DNA of 64,000 nucleotides from JBGVSA01 sp041807905 (GCF_041807905.1 NZ_JBGVSA010000004.1:62001-126000), one strand, 5' to 3'. Positions 50,244-59,442 are shown, numbered from the stretch's first letter. Numbers and translations: made by a program. The notes: generated by a model not told the origin, from the letters alone.

Positions 50244-52559
50244 TCAGCGCTTCAGGCGTGCAAAAGCATCCGCCATGGCGCTGTTGACGGCCGGCTTCTG
50301 CGGCTGCTGGCGGCGGGCGTCTTTCTGTCCGGGGCGCGAGGCAGGGCGAGCGTCGCCATTGCCGCGGCGCGGCGCTGGCTCGGCGGGATCGTTCAGCCGC
50401 ATGGTCAGCCCGATGCGCTTGCGGGCGACGTCGACCTCGACCACTTTCACTTTCACCACATCGCCGGCCTTCACCACCGTGTGCGGGTCCTGGACAAACT
50501 TGCTCGACAGCGCCGAGATGTGGACCAGACCGTCCTGGTGCACGCCGATATCGACGAACGCCCCGAAGGCCGCGACGTTGGTCACCACGCCTTCGAGCAG
50601 CATGCCGGGCTGCAGGTCCTTGATGTCCTCGACGCCGTCGGCGAAGGTTGCCGTCTTGAACTCAGGACGCGGATCGCGGCCGGGCTTGTCGAGTTCGAGC
50701 AGGATGTCCTGCACCGTGGGTACGCCGAAGCGCTCATCGGTGAACTCGCTGGCGCGCAGGCTGCGCAGGAAGTTGCCATCCCCGATCAGTTCGCGCACCG
50801 GCTTGTTGGTCTTGAGCACGATCTTCTCGACCACCGGATAGGCCTCCGGGTGCACCGCCGAGGCATCCAGCGGATTGTCGCCATTCATGATGCGCAGGAA
50901 GCCCGCCGCTTGCTCGAAGGTCTTGTCGCCAAGGCGCGGGACCTTCTTCAGGGCGGCGCGGTTGGCGAAGGCGCCATGCTCGTCGCGATAGGCGACGATG
51001 TTCGACGCCAGGGTGCTGTTGAGCCCCGAAATACGGGCCAGTAGCGCCGCCGATGCCGTGTTCACGTCGACGCCGACGGCGTTCACGCAATCTTCAACCA
51101 CGCCATCGAGCGAGCGCGCCAGGCGCGTCTGGTTCACGTCGTGCTGGTATTGGCCCACGCCGATCGACTTCGGGTCGATCTTCACCAGCTCGGCCAGCGG
51201 GTCCTGCAGGCGCCGCGCGATCGACACCGCACCGCGCAGGCTCACGTCGAGCTGCGGGAATTCCTTGGCCGCGAGTTCGGATGCCGAATACACCGACGCG
51301 CCGGCTTCCGACACCACGATGCGCGTGAGGCCGAGTTGCGGGTGGTCACGCATCAGGTCGCTGGCGAGCTTGTCGGTTTCGCGGCTGGCCGTGCCGTTGC
51401 CGATGGCGATCAGCTCGCACTTGTGGCGCGTGGCCAGCGCGGCCAGTGTGGCGAGCGAGCCCGACCAATCGCGGCGCGGCTCGTGCGGATAGATGGTGGC
51501 GGTGTCGAGCAGTTTGCCGGTGGCGTCCACCACGGCCACCTTCACGCCGGTGCGCAGGCCCGGGTCGAGACCGATGGTCGTGCGCGGGCCGGCGGGTGCT
51601 GCCAGCAGCAGGTCGTGCAGATTGCGGGCGAAGACACGGATGGCTTCTTCTTCGGCGCCTTCGCGGGCGCGGGTGAAGAGTTCCAGTTCGAGCGTCAGGA
51701 AGATGCGCGCGCGCCACGCCAGGCGCACGCTGTCGAGCAGCCATTTGTCGGCCGCGCGGCCTGCGTCGCGAAGACCAAAATGCCCGGCGATGCGCAGTTC
51801 ATACGCGCTGCGCTCGGTCGGCGGCACGTCGTCCGGCTGATAGGCCAGCGCCAGCGTGAGGAACTCTTCGTTGCGGCCGCGCAGCAGTGCCAGCATGCGG
51901 TGCGAGGGCAGTGCGCGGATCGGTTCGCGGTGGTCGAAATAGTCGGAGAACTTGGCGCCGGCCTGTTCCTTGCCGGCCACCACCTTGGCGACGACCTCGC
52001 CTTCCTGCCACAGTTTTTCGCGCAGTTCGCCCAGCAACTGGGCGTCTTCGCCAAAGCGCTCGATGAGGATTGCGCGGGCGCCGTCCAATGCCGCCTTGAC
52101 GTCCGTCACGCCAGCTTCGGCGTTCAGGTATGCGGCGGCGGTGTCTTCCGGCGACAGCGTCGGGTCGGCGATGAGCGCGTCGGCGAGCGGTTCGAGACCG
52201 GCCTCGCGCGCGATCTGTGCCTTGGTGCGGCGCTTGGGCTTGTACGGAAGGTAGAGATCCTCGAGCGTGGTCTTGTCGGTGGCGGCGAGGATGGAATTTT
52301 CCAGCTCGGGCGTGAGCTTTTCCTGCTCGCGGATCGACTTCAGGATCGCCTCGCGGCGCGTGTCCAGTTCGCGCAGATAGGTCAGCCGCTCATCGAGGTT
52401 GCGCAGTTGCGTATCGTCGAGCCCGCCCGTGACTTCCTTGCGGTAGCGGGCGATGAAAGGGACGGTAGCACCTTCGTCGATCAAGGCGACGGTGGCGGCG
52501 ACCTGTGCTTCGCGCACGCCGAGCTCTTCGGCGATGCGCAGGGAAATCGGTTTCAGCAT
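50244..52559 (-). CDS. tex: Tex family S1 RNA-binding transcription accessory protein
   Basis: A 771-residue protein with the complete Tex layout. N-terminal helical region (ISLRIAEELGVREAQVAATVALIDEG, TVPFIARYRKEVTGGLDDTQLR). YqgF/RNase H-like domain (TTIGLDPGLRTGVKVAVVD). Helix-hairpin-helix region (VDVNTASAALLARISGLNSTLA). C-terminal S1 domain (GMLLEGVVTNVAAFGAFVDIG) with an Arg/Pro-rich tail. It binds nucleic acid and affects transcription. ATG at 52559 begins the conserved start MLKPISLRIAEELG. Confidence 0.95.
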   Translation of the reverse strand: MLKPISLRIAEELGVREAQVAATVALIDEGATVPFIARYRKEVTGGLDDTQLRNLDERLTYLRELDTRREAILKSIREQEKLTPELENSILAATDKTTLEDLYLPYKPKRRTKAQIAREAGLEPLADALIADPTLSPEDTAAAYLNAEAGVTDVKAALDGARAILIERFGEDAQLLGELREKLWQEGEVVAKVVAGKEQAGAKFSDYFDHREPIRALPSHRMLALLRGRNEEFLTLALAYQPDDVPPTERSAYELRIAGHFGLRDAGRAADKWLLDSVRLAWRARIFLTLELELFTRAREGAEEEAIRVFARNLHDLLLAAPAGPRTTIGLDPGLRTGVKVAVVDATGKLLDTATIYPHEPRRDWSGSLATLAALATRHKCELIAIGNGTASRETDKLASDLMRDHPQLGLTRIVVSEAGASVYSASELAAKEFPQLDVSLRGAVSIARRLQDPLAELVKIDPKSIGVGQYQHDVNQTRLARSLDGVVEDCVNAVGVDVNTASAALLARISGLNSTLASNIVAYRDEHGAFANRAALKKVPRLGDKTFEQAAGFLRIMNGDNPLDASAVHPEAYPVVEKIVLKTNKPVRELIGDGNFLRSLRASEFTDERFGVPTVQDILLELDKPGRDPRPEFKTATFADGVEDIKDLQPGMLLEGVVTNVAAFGAFVDIGVHQDGLVHISALSSKFVQDPHTVVKAGDVVKVKVVEVDVARKRIGLTMRLNDPAEPAPRRGNGDARPASRPGQKDARRQQPQKPAVNSAMADAFARLKR

Positions 52560-52785
52560 CGGATCAAAACACCGGATTGAAATTCTGGGTCTGGCGGCCC
52601 TGGAGGCCTCCGTCCCGCGGTGGGCCGTGTGCCCGGCGCGGGGCCGAGAAGGATACAACAGGCTCACGCGCAGTGGCCTGGAGCGAACTCAGCCCCGCGA
52701 CGGTTCAAGATGGCATGAAGCTGACAATCAGGAGGCGCGCATTGTTTTTCATGGGGATTTGGAACTTTTGAACAAATAAACAGCC

Positions 52786-52804
52786 AATGCGAACGCTTCG
52801 CATT
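52786..52804. promoter_or_regulatory. Fur box candidate before the iron-binding protein gene
   Basis: AATGCGAA, three bases, TTCGCATT: a perfect 19-base palindrome that fits the Fur consensus AATGnGAAnnnTTCnCATT. It is 47 bases before the start of the Fe(III)-binding protein gene, so iron repression is likely. Confidence 0.65.
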
Positions 52805-52850
52805 TGATTGCTGTAACGTTCAGTCCCTTCCCCCTTCGGAGAACTTTGCC

Positions 52851-53873
52851 GTGAAAATCAACTTTCGCCATCTGGCGATTCTTGCCGCAACGGGCCTTGG
52901 CGCCCAGTCGGCACTGGCGCAACAAGCCGTGGTCAATCTCTACACCGCCCGCCATTACCAGACGGATGAGGCGCTGTACGCCAAGTTCGAAAAGGCCACC
53001 GGCATCAAGGTCAATCGCATCGAAGGCAAAGAAGACGAACTCATTGAACGTATCCGCAGCGAAGGGGCCAACAGCCCGGCCGATGTGTTCATTACCGTCG
53101 ACGCCTCCCGCCTGGCCAAGGCCGAACAGCTTGGCCTGTTCGCCCCGGTGAAGTCGAAGGTGCTCGAGCAGCGCATTCCCGCGCATCTGCGCACCGCCGA
53201 CTGGTTTTCGTTCTCCCTGCGCGCCCGCGTGATCGTCTATAACAGCGCGTTGGTGAACGGGGCCGATGTGCAGACGTACGAAGATCTCGCCAACCCCAGG
53301 CTGAAGGGCAGGATCTGCGTGCGCGAAGGCAATCACCCATACAACCTGTCGCTGGGTTCCGCGATTCTGGCGCATGACGGTACGGCCAGGACCGAGGCCT
53401 GGGCGCGTGGCCTGGTTGCCAACCTTGCCCGCGCACCGAAAGGCGGCGACACCGATCAACTCAAGTCGGTGGCGGCCGGTGAATGTGGTGTGGCGGTTGC
53501 CAACAGCTACTACGTAGCCCGCCTGATGCGCTCGGACAAGCCGGAAGATCGCAAGGTCGCCGACGCATTGACGGTGGTATGGCCCAACCAGAAAAGCTGG
53601 GGTACGCACGTGAATGTTTCGGGCGGCGGCATGCTCAAGAGCGCCCCCAACAAGGCCAACGCGCAGAAGCTGCTGGAGTTCTTCGCCTCCGACGAGGCGC
53701 AGGTCTATTTCGCCGACGGCAACAACGAATGGCCGGTCGTAAAGAGCGTGAAGGTGCGCAATCCGGCGCTCGATAAGCTCGGGCCGTTCAAGGCCGACGA
53801 ACTGCCCATCGGCAAGGTGTCGTCGGGTACGGCAGAGGCGCAGAAGATTTTCGATCGCGCCGGATTCATGTAA
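52851..53873 (+). CDS. Fe(III) ABC transporter substrate-binding protein (FbpA/FutA-like)
   Basis: A 340-residue periplasmic protein with signal peptide to about residue 23 (ALA). Family features: VNLYTARHYQTDEALYAKFEKATGIKVN, DVFITVDASRLAKAEQLGLF, NPRLKGRICVREGNHPYN, and the iron-binding tyrosine pair in VANSYYVARL. It starts with GTG at 52851 after CGGAG. A Fur box lies upstream. No fbpB/fbpC permease or ATPase gene follows, so the transporter must be completed elsewhere. Confidence 0.9.
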   Translation: MKINFRHLAILAATGLGAQSALAQQAVVNLYTARHYQTDEALYAKFEKATGIKVNRIEGKEDELIERIRSEGANSPADVFITVDASRLAKAEQLGLFAPVKSKVLEQRIPAHLRTADWFSFSLRARVIVYNSALVNGADVQTYEDLANPRLKGRICVREGNHPYNLSLGSAILAHDGTARTEAWARGLVANLARAPKGGDTDQLKSVAAGECGVAVANSYYVARLMRSDKPEDRKVADALTVVWPNQKSWGTHVNVSGGGMLKSAPNKANAQKLLEFFASDEAQVYFADGNNEWPVVKSVKVRNPALDKLGPFKADELPIGKVSSGTAEAQKIFDRAGFM

Positions 53874-53882
53874 TGAGCAGTG

Positions 53883-53917
53883 TCGGCCGTGGCATGCAAC
53901 GCCGGTGCCACAGCCGA
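53883..53917 (+). other. Stem-loop after the iron-binding protein gene
   Basis: TCGGC and GTGGCA pair with TGCCAC and GCCGA (one mismatch between the blocks) around an 11-base loop. No T-run. Possibly a processing or weak termination site. Confidence 0.4.
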
Positions 53918-53986
53918 TGACTCGCGGGTGAGTGCAGGCAACGGCATAATCGCCGCATCCCCGATGCATTGCCCCATGGAATATCA

Positions 53987-54379
53987 GTGACCCCCGAAGA
54001 GATCACCCGCACCCCGTTCGAAACCTTTGGCGGCGAGGATGTCGTCCGCCGTCTCGTGGACCGTTTTTACGATTTGATGGACACGCTGCCGGAGGCCTAC
54101 GTCATCCGCAAGCTGCATCCGGAGTCGCTGGATTTTTCGCGCCAGAAGCTCTTCGAATTCCTGTGCGGCTGGCTCGGCGGGCCGCAGTACTACGTCGAGA
54201 AATACGGTCACCCGCGCATGCGCGCACGGCACATGCCGTTTCCGATCGGCAACGCCGAGCGCGATGCATGGCTGATGTGCATGGCGCAGGCCGCCGACGA
54301 GATCCTGCCCGAAGGCGGCGCGCGCGAGCGCTTCTGGGAGGCGATCCTCGGGCTGGCCAACCACATGCGCAATCAATGA
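53987..54379 (+). CDS. Group II truncated haemoglobin
   Basis: A 130-residue globin of the trHbO type. Compared with Mycobacterium trHbO the key residues are Tyr B10 (RRLVDRFYDL, Tyr28), the proximal His F8 (GHPRMRARHMPF, His82) and Trp G8 (ERDAWLMCM, Trp95). The CD1 position appears to be His44 instead of Tyr or Phe. Proteins of this group bind oxygen, peroxide or nitric oxide. GTG start at 53987. It follows the iron-binding protein gene by 113 bases. Confidence 0.87.
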   Translation: MTPEEITRTPFETFGGEDVVRRLVDRFYDLMDTLPEAYVIRKLHPESLDFSRQKLFEFLCGWLGGPQYYVEKYGHPRMRARHMPFPIGNAERDAWLMCMAQAADEILPEGGARERFWEAILGLANHMRNQ

Positions 54380-54402
54380 GGCGGCGCGTCTGGCTGACCG
54401 CC

Positions 54403-55158
54403 TCAGCGTGAAAGGCCGGCCTGTTCGCGGTAGGCCGCGGTGATGGCGCTGAGGTCGCCGTTGATGCGATAGAAGGTAATGGTCAGTCGCTGCGACAGGC
54501 TGCGCAGCATGCTGTCGGCTGCGGAGCGACTCAGCCGCGTGGTGAGATCGCGCAGTTCCGTTGCACCTTCCGGATCGCGCTCGACCAAGGTCGCCATCAC
54601 CTGCGAAGGTGCGGGGGCGTCCGGACGCAGTGAGGCGAAGACGTTGTCCAGCCGCGCCGTGACTTCGGGCGCATTGGGCGAACGGCCCGTCATGTCCTGG
54701 TACACACGCGCCACCAGCGCATATTCGGCGATGAGCGCGTAAGCCTGCAGGTCTTCCGCCGTGGCGTTGCGCAGGATCTCATCGGCACCGCCCTGGGCGG
54801 CGAGCGCATCGCGCACGTTCTGGGGCGTGATGCCGAGCAGCTTGCCTGAGCGGGCTTCCTCGTCATCCAGCGCCGCACAGATCAAGGCGTATTCGCGGTC
54901 GTAGTACGGATTGCCCGGATGCCAGTCCTTGCCGAGCTGCCCACGCGCGCCGATGCCGGCAAGCATGTTGTGCGCGAGCATGCCGCGCTGATCGGCGATG
55001 AGCGAATCGACCAGCGTCTGTACTTGCGAAAGCTCGATCCTGCCCGCCAGTTGTTCGGCGACCGCTGGTGGCATATCGGTGTTGGCCCAGGCGTGGAGCG
55101 TCGTTGTCGCGACGACACCAGCAAAGAGACAGCGGCAGGCAAGGGTGGGAATCTTCAT
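54403..55158 (-). CDS. Conserved periplasmic hypothetical protein
   Basis: A 251-residue protein with a signal peptide (to about residue 25, ending AWA). The mature part is helical (SQVQTLVDSLIADQRGMLAHNML, YYDREYALICAALDDEEARSGK, LSQRLTITFYRINGDLSAITAAY). I do not recognise the family. The ATG at 55158 has GGAG nine bases upstream. It converges with the truncated haemoglobin gene. No enzyme motif is visible. Confidence 0.6.
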   Translation of the reverse strand: MKIPTLACRCLFAGVVATTTLHAWANTDMPPAVAEQLAGRIELSQVQTLVDSLIADQRGMLAHNMLAGIGARGQLGKDWHPGNPYYDREYALICAALDDEEARSGKLLGITPQNVRDALAAQGGADEILRNATAEDLQAYALIAEYALVARVYQDMTGRSPNAPEVTARLDNVFASLRPDAPAPSQVMATLVERDPEGATELRDLTTRLSRSAADSMLRSLSQRLTITFYRINGDLSAITAAYREQAGLSR

Positions 55159-55261
55159 GGCCAGCAACTCCGGCAGACAACCCCACTACTCTACATAAGC
55201 CTGGTGCCGACAGGGTCAATCATCGTTTCGCCGCGACGATCCGTGACAAGCGGGCCTCTTC

Positions 55262-56143
55262 TCAGGTCAGCAATGCGGCGTCACGCTCGAATATGCCGAC
55301 GATCAGGTCGGCGATCAGCCGCACGCGGGGCGAACGGCGGACATCCGGGTGCAGGACCAGCCACACCTCGCGCGAGGGCGGCCCTTCATCCGGCGCCAGG
55401 CGTACCAGCGTCGGCTGCGTGCGGGCCAGATAGTGCGTCATGAACGTCACACCCAGTCCGGCGGCCGCGGCCGATACGATGGCCGCCAGATCGTTGCTTC
55501 GCAGCGCAAAGCGGCGGCCGCCCGCATAGTCTTCCAGCCACTTTTGCTGCGGCACGTTGCGCATGCTGTGGTCGTAGGAGACGAATTCCCATTCGTGCGG
55601 CGGCTTTTCCAGCCACTCGCGCCTGCCGTACAGGCCATAGCCGACCTTGCCGATGAGGCGGGCGGCCAGCGCCAGCGACTGCGGGCGTCCCATGCGCAGC
55701 GCGATGTCGGCTTCGCGACGCGCCAGGTTCGCTTCGCGCGTCTCACCGATGACTTCCAGCTCGATGCCCGACCACTGGGCGCGGGTGGCGGCCAGGCGAG
55801 GCATGAGGAACTGGCTGACCAGGGTCGGCGGGGCGGAGACGCGGACCCGTCCCGTCTGTGTCCCGGCGCCGACGGCGGCGCGTTCGAACGCCAGCGCCTC
55901 GTCTTCGATGCGCTCGCCCAGCGTGACCAGTTCTTCGCCTTCGGCTGTCAGCCGCCAGCCGCGCGGCAGCCGGTCGAAAAGGCGCAGACCGAGGCTCGAT
56001 TCGAGCGCTTCGATACGCCGGGCGACCGTCGAATGTTCCACCGCCATAGTGCGTGCCGCGCCCGACAGGCTGCCTTGCCGCGCCACGGCGAGAAAGTAGC
56101 GGACGTCTTCCCATTGCAAGCGGCTGTCTGTTTGTTTTTGCAC
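55262..56143 (-). CDS. LysR family transcriptional regulator
   Basis: A 293-residue LTTR. N-terminal winged HTH (WEDVRYFLAVARQGSLSGAARTM, then STVARRIEALESSLGLRLFDRL) and a C-terminal periplasmic-binding-type domain. It is divergent from the YciI-EamA pair and probably controls it, as is usual for LysR proteins. The start is uncertain: GTG at 56143 is used, a TTG at 56158 is possible. Confidence 0.88.
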   Translation of the reverse strand: MQKQTDSRLQWEDVRYFLAVARQGSLSGAARTMAVEHSTVARRIEALESSLGLRLFDRLPRGWRLTAEGEELVTLGERIEDEALAFERAAVGAGTQTGRVRVSAPPTLVSQFLMPRLAATRAQWSGIELEVIGETREANLARREADIALRMGRPQSLALAARLIGKVGYGLYGRREWLEKPPHEWEFVSYDHSMRNVPQQKWLEDYAGGRRFALRSNDLAAIVSAAAAGLGVTFMTHYLARTQPTLVRLAPDEGPPSREVWLVLHPDVRRSPRVRLIADLIVGIFERDAALLT

Positions 56144-56157
56144 GGATAATGGGCGCA

Positions 56158-56172
56158 AGTGACGAATTCACT
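56158..56172. promoter_or_regulatory. Inverted repeat in the LysR/YciI divergent region
   Basis: AGTGA, five bases, TCACT, just outside the LysR start, with a weaker outer pair GGGC/GCCC. A plausible LysR-type regulator binding site controlling both directions. Confidence 0.4.
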
Positions 56173-56247
56173 GCAAATTGTGCCCAGATTAGAGTGAGCC
56201 CCACAAGGTTGCGCATATCGCAGCAGCCGTCTTGCGGAGGCCTCCCC

Positions 56248-56556
56248 ATGCTCTATCTCGTGCTCCTGACCTATGTCGAACCGATCGACCGCGTCGATGC
56301 CTGGCTGTCCGCGCATCGCGCATTTCTTGCCGCTCACATCGAAAGCGGCACCTTCCTGCTGGCGGGGCGCCGTCAGCCGCGCACGGGCGGACTGATCATC
56401 GCTCGCGCCGATTCGGCCTTCACCCTCGAACGGATCATGATGCAGGACCCCTTCGTGCGCTCCGGGGTGGCGCGCTTCGACATCGTCGCCTTCGAGCCGA
56501 GCGCCGGTCTGCCGGATTGGATGGAGGCGGCCACGGTCGTCGAGGCTGCATCATGA
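56248..56556 (+). CDS. YciI family protein
   Basis: A 102-residue dimeric alpha-beta barrel protein: MLYLVLLTYVEPIDRVDAWL, HRAFLAAHIESGTFLLAGRR, and RIMMQDPFVRSGVARFDIVAF. YciI proteins are small and of uncertain role (possible chlorite-dismutase-fold enzymes). GGAGG is placed eight bases before the ATG. The stop overlaps the EamA gene by ATGA. Confidence 0.85.
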   Translation: MLYLVLLTYVEPIDRVDAWLSAHRAFLAAHIESGTFLLAGRRQPRTGGLIIARADSAFTLERIMMQDPFVRSGVARFDIVAFEPSAGLPDWMEAATVVEAAS

Positions 56557-57494
56557 TTACGCGCTCCGGGCGCCTCGGCGGTGTCGGCCTGCTGATCGTC
56601 GCCACCGTTCTGTGGGGCTGCATGTTTCCCATCGGCAAGCCGATTCTCGGTCGGGTGGATGCCTTTGCCATCACCTTCGTGCGCTATGGCATATCGGCCG
56701 TCGCCATCGCCGCGTTGCTGGCGCTGAGCGAGGGCCGCTCCGCCTTCGCCACCGAGGGCCGCTCATGGCGGCTGGCTTTCTTCGGCGTCGCCGGTTTCTG
56801 CGGCTTCAGCATGCTGGCGTTCAGCGGGCTCCGCTTGTCTTCGCCCGCGCACGGTTCGGTCGTGGTGGCGACGCTGCCGCTTCTTACGGCGCTCATCCAG
56901 GGGCTGCGCACGCGCAACTGGCCGGCGTCGCACACGGTTGTCGCCATGCTGCTGGCGCTGGGCGGCGTCGTGCTGGTGGTCAGCAATGGTCATCCGTCGA
57001 CCTTGCTGGTGTCGCGCTCCGCACTGGGCGACGCCATGATCCTGGCCGGCGCGTTGTGCTGGGCGTTCTACACGCTGGGCGCGCGCGACTTTCCGCACTG
57101 GTCGCCGCTGCGCTACAGCGCCGTGACCCTGCTGTTCGGCTTTGCCGGCATCGCCGTGGTGTGCCTGATGGCTTTCGAAGCGGGGGCCACGCACGTGCCG
57201 TCGGGCGCCGATCTGGCGTCGTCGTGGCCGCACCTGTTGTTCATGGCGCTGGGCGCTTCCATCGTCGCGGTACTGTCGTGGAATTCCGGCGTACGCCGCC
57301 TCGGGCCGGTGAACGGCGCGTTGTTCATCAACGTGGTGCCGATCAGCACTTTCGTCATCGAAGCCGCCGGCGGGCGCGTGCCGGGCGCCTGGGAGCTGGC
57401 GGGCGGGGCCCTGGTCGCCGCCGCCCTGCTGCTCAATGGCCTGTATCGTCCGCGCCTGGCATCGATGCCGGCAAGATGTCCGAACGCCGCCTGA
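56553..57494 (+). CDS. EamA/DMT family transporter
   Basis: A 313-residue membrane protein of ten helices made of two EamA repeats: GLLIVATVLWGCMFPIGKPIL starts the first and GDAMILAGALCWAFYTLGARD the second. It ends WELAGGALVAAALLLNGLY. It probably exports a metabolite. Its ATG overlaps the YciI stop, and the LysR gene in the other direction probably regulates it. Confidence 0.9.
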   Translation: MITRSGRLGGVGLLIVATVLWGCMFPIGKPILGRVDAFAITFVRYGISAVAIAALLALSEGRSAFATEGRSWRLAFFGVAGFCGFSMLAFSGLRLSSPAHGSVVVATLPLLTALIQGLRTRNWPASHTVVAMLLALGGVVLVVSNGHPSTLLVSRSALGDAMILAGALCWAFYTLGARDFPHWSPLRYSAVTLLFGFAGIAVVCLMAFEAGATHVPSGADLASSWPHLLFMALGASIVAVLSWNSGVRRLGPVNGALFINVVPISTFVIEAAGGRVPGAWELAGGALVAAALLLNGLYRPRLASMPARCPNAA

Positions 57495-57574
57495 GCCGGG
57501 GCCATGGCGCACAGCGCTACACTAGCGGCTTTGATTCACGCCGCGCTGTGCGGCTTGCCGAGAAAGGAACACCC

Positions 57575-58015
57575 ATGTCCCAGCCCGCTACGCCGTCCGG
57601 CCTGCCCGGTTACGGCCTGTCCCTGAACCTGGAAGATGCCAAGCGCGTGGTCGCGGCGGCCGAGGCCGAAGCGCGCGCCAATGGTTGGGCGATGGTGATC
57701 GCGGTGGTGGACGCTGGCGCCAATCTGGTGGCGCTTCAGCGCATGGACGACGCCAACATCGGCAGCCTGGCCGTGGCGCAGAGCAAGGCCGAGACGGCCG
57801 TCAAGTTCCGTCGTTCGACCAAGTTGTTCGAGGACCAGATCGTCGCTGGCGGCGTTGGTCTGCGCGTGCTCTCGATGCGCGAGATCTGCGCCGTCGAAGG
57901 CGGGCTGCCGATCGTGGTCGATGGTCGCGTCGTCGGCGGAGTCGGCGTATCGGGCGCGCAGGCCACCCAGGACGCGCAGGTCGCCGCGGCCGGAGCCGCC
58001 GTGCTGGCTCGCTGA
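57575..58015 (+). CDS. GlcG/HbpS family heme-binding-like protein
   Basis: A 146-residue protein with the GlcG/HbpS fold: LNLEDAKRVVAAAEAEARANGW, VAVVDAGANLVALQRMDDA, SKAETAVKFRRST, and LPIVVDGRVVGGVGVSGAQA. Members bind heme or cobalamin or act as small partners of oxidases. It has no signal peptide, unlike secreted HbpS. AAAGGA precedes the ATG. Confidence 0.85.
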   Translation: MSQPATPSGLPGYGLSLNLEDAKRVVAAAEAEARANGWAMVIAVVDAGANLVALQRMDDANIGSLAVAQSKAETAVKFRRSTKLFEDQIVAGGVGLRVLSMREICAVEGGLPIVVDGRVVGGVGVSGAQATQDAQVAAAGAAVLAR

Positions 58016-58035
58016 TCGGAACCACACGGTCTACG

Positions 58036-58067
58036 AAAAACGGCAGCCGAGGCTGCCGTTATCTTTT
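58036..58067 (-). terminator. Shared terminator of convergent genes
   Basis: AACGGCAGCC, two bases, GGCTGCCGTT, followed by five T on the minus strand and ATCTTTT on the plus strand. It ends the cytochrome gene on the minus strand and may also serve the GlcG gene. Confidence 0.8.
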
Positions 58068-58082
58068 GCCGATACGGGAGAC

Positions 58083-58823
58083 CTACTTGGCCTGGGCGAC
58101 CATGTAATCGACCGCTGCCTTCACCTCGGCATCCGACAGGCTCGGGTTGCCGCCCTTGGCCGGCATGACGTTGTTCTTGCCCGTCAGCGCCGAGTGATAC
58201 AGCGTGTCGTTGCCCTGCGCCAGGCGCGGCGCCCAGGCGCCCTTGTCGCCCAGCTTCGGCGCGCCGGCCGCGCCCGTCGAGTGACAGGCCGTGCAGGTGG
58301 AGTCATAGACCTTCTTGCCGTCGACCGCAGCGGTCTGTGCCGGGGCGCCCGCCGCTGCCGGCGCTGAAGCGCCCGCGTCGTTGGCGCCCGCCGGGGCCGC
58401 AGGCTCTTTGAAGTTGGCGCCGCCCTGGTTGGCGAGATAGACCACGGCACGGGCGAACTCGACGTCCGGCATGTCGGGCTGGCCGCCCTTGGGCGGCATG
58501 TTGCCCTTGCCCGCCGTAGCGATCTTGAGCACGGCGTCGTAGCCTTCCGCGATGCGCGGCGCCCACGCGGCGTGGTCGCCGAATTTGGGCGATCCGAGCA
58601 TGCCGGTCGCATGGCAGGCCGCGCAGACCTGTTCATAGACCTGCTGCCCGGTGCGCAATGCACCGCCCGCCGCTGGCGCGCCGGCAAGTTCGACCTTGGC
58701 AACGGGTTCGATCAGCGAAGCGGTGTCTTCTTCCGAGACAGGCTCGGGCTTGTTGCAGGCAGCGAGAACACCCGCCGCGACGACAATTGCTACCGTAAGC
58801 GCGGAACGCACAAACTTGGCCAT
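58083..58823 (-). CDS. Two-domain cytochrome c (c5-type), lipoprotein
   Basis: A 246-residue protein with lipobox VLAAC (Cys23) and two class I cytochrome domains. Heme sites are CAACH (67-71) and CTACH (177-181); axial Met lies in KGNMPPKGG and NNVMPAKGG. The two halves are similar (SPKFGDHAAWAPRIAEG versus APKLGDKGAWAPRLAQG), so they arose by duplication, joined by an Ala/Pro-rich linker. It carries electrons in the periplasm, perhaps to a cytochrome oxidase. GAGGGG precedes the ATG at 58823. Confidence 0.9.
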   Translation of the reverse strand: MAKFVRSALTVAIVVAAGVLAACNKPEPVSEEDTASLIEPVAKVELAGAPAAGGALRTGQQVYEQVCAACHATGMLGSPKFGDHAAWAPRIAEGYDAVLKIATAGKGNMPPKGGQPDMPDVEFARAVVYLANQGGANFKEPAAPAGANDAGASAPAAAGAPAQTAAVDGKKVYDSTCTACHSTGAAGAPKLGDKGAWAPRLAQGNDTLYHSALTGKNNVMPAKGGNPSLSDAEVKAAVDYMVAQAK

Positions 58824-58989
58824 GAAACCCCTCGGAAAGAACAAGCGGATTCGAAAGGCGCGATTATAGCGTCAGGCTTGGCCGGTTTGCGCAGCGCATT
58901 GGACGCGCGGGGGGGCCTGAAGTATCATTCACGGCTGCCATGAGGGCTCGCGGGGATTCTCGCTCGGCCCGGCACTGTCAGTTCCCCAC

Positions 58990-59066
58990 GCATCCGTAGC
59001 TCAGCTGGATAGAGTACTGCCCTCCGAAGGCAGGGGTCGCACGTTCGAATCGTGTCGGATGCGCCA
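58990..59066 (+). tRNA. tRNA-Arg (anticodon CCG)
   Basis: A full cloverleaf: acceptor GCATCCG/CGGATGC, D-loop GCTCAGCTGGATAGAGT, anticodon stem CTGCC/GGCAG with loop CTCCGAA (anticodon CCG at 59024-59026), T-arm around GTTCGAATC, and an encoded CCA at 59064-59066. The next 376 bases up to 59442 hold no gene that I can support; no attachment-site duplicate of the tRNA end was found. Confidence 0.97.
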
Positions 59067-59442
59067 AAAACCCGTCATATCGCCGACGGTCGCCCGCACC
59101 GATTTCCCGTTCCATTCGCCTCTTCGCGCAGCGCCTCCACGCATGCTGCCGCGACTGCCGTCCGTTCCCTCCGTCCCTCCGTTCCGGTCCGCTCTGCTCC
59201 GACGTTGTTGCGTCGCCGACGATTCCTGGGTGCTGCGGAAGGTTTCCGACCGCCTTACCGGAACAGTTCCTTCGGAGCTTTGGCGCCCCGGCTCAGAACA
59301 TTGAAAAATCACCAGATCGAGTTAATCGTCATCAACCCGACGGCGGCAACACGATCCCTACGATCGCGTCTCTGCATTCAGCAACGGAGGAGTGCGCGTG
59401 CTCCATTCGTCTTCGATGGAGGTGCCGGGAGGGGGTGTTCGT

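Noticed and set aside
59067..59442. Integration site or mobile element behind tRNA-Arg
   Set aside because: No integrase gene and no repeat of the tRNA 3' end were found; the following genes look like normal host genes.
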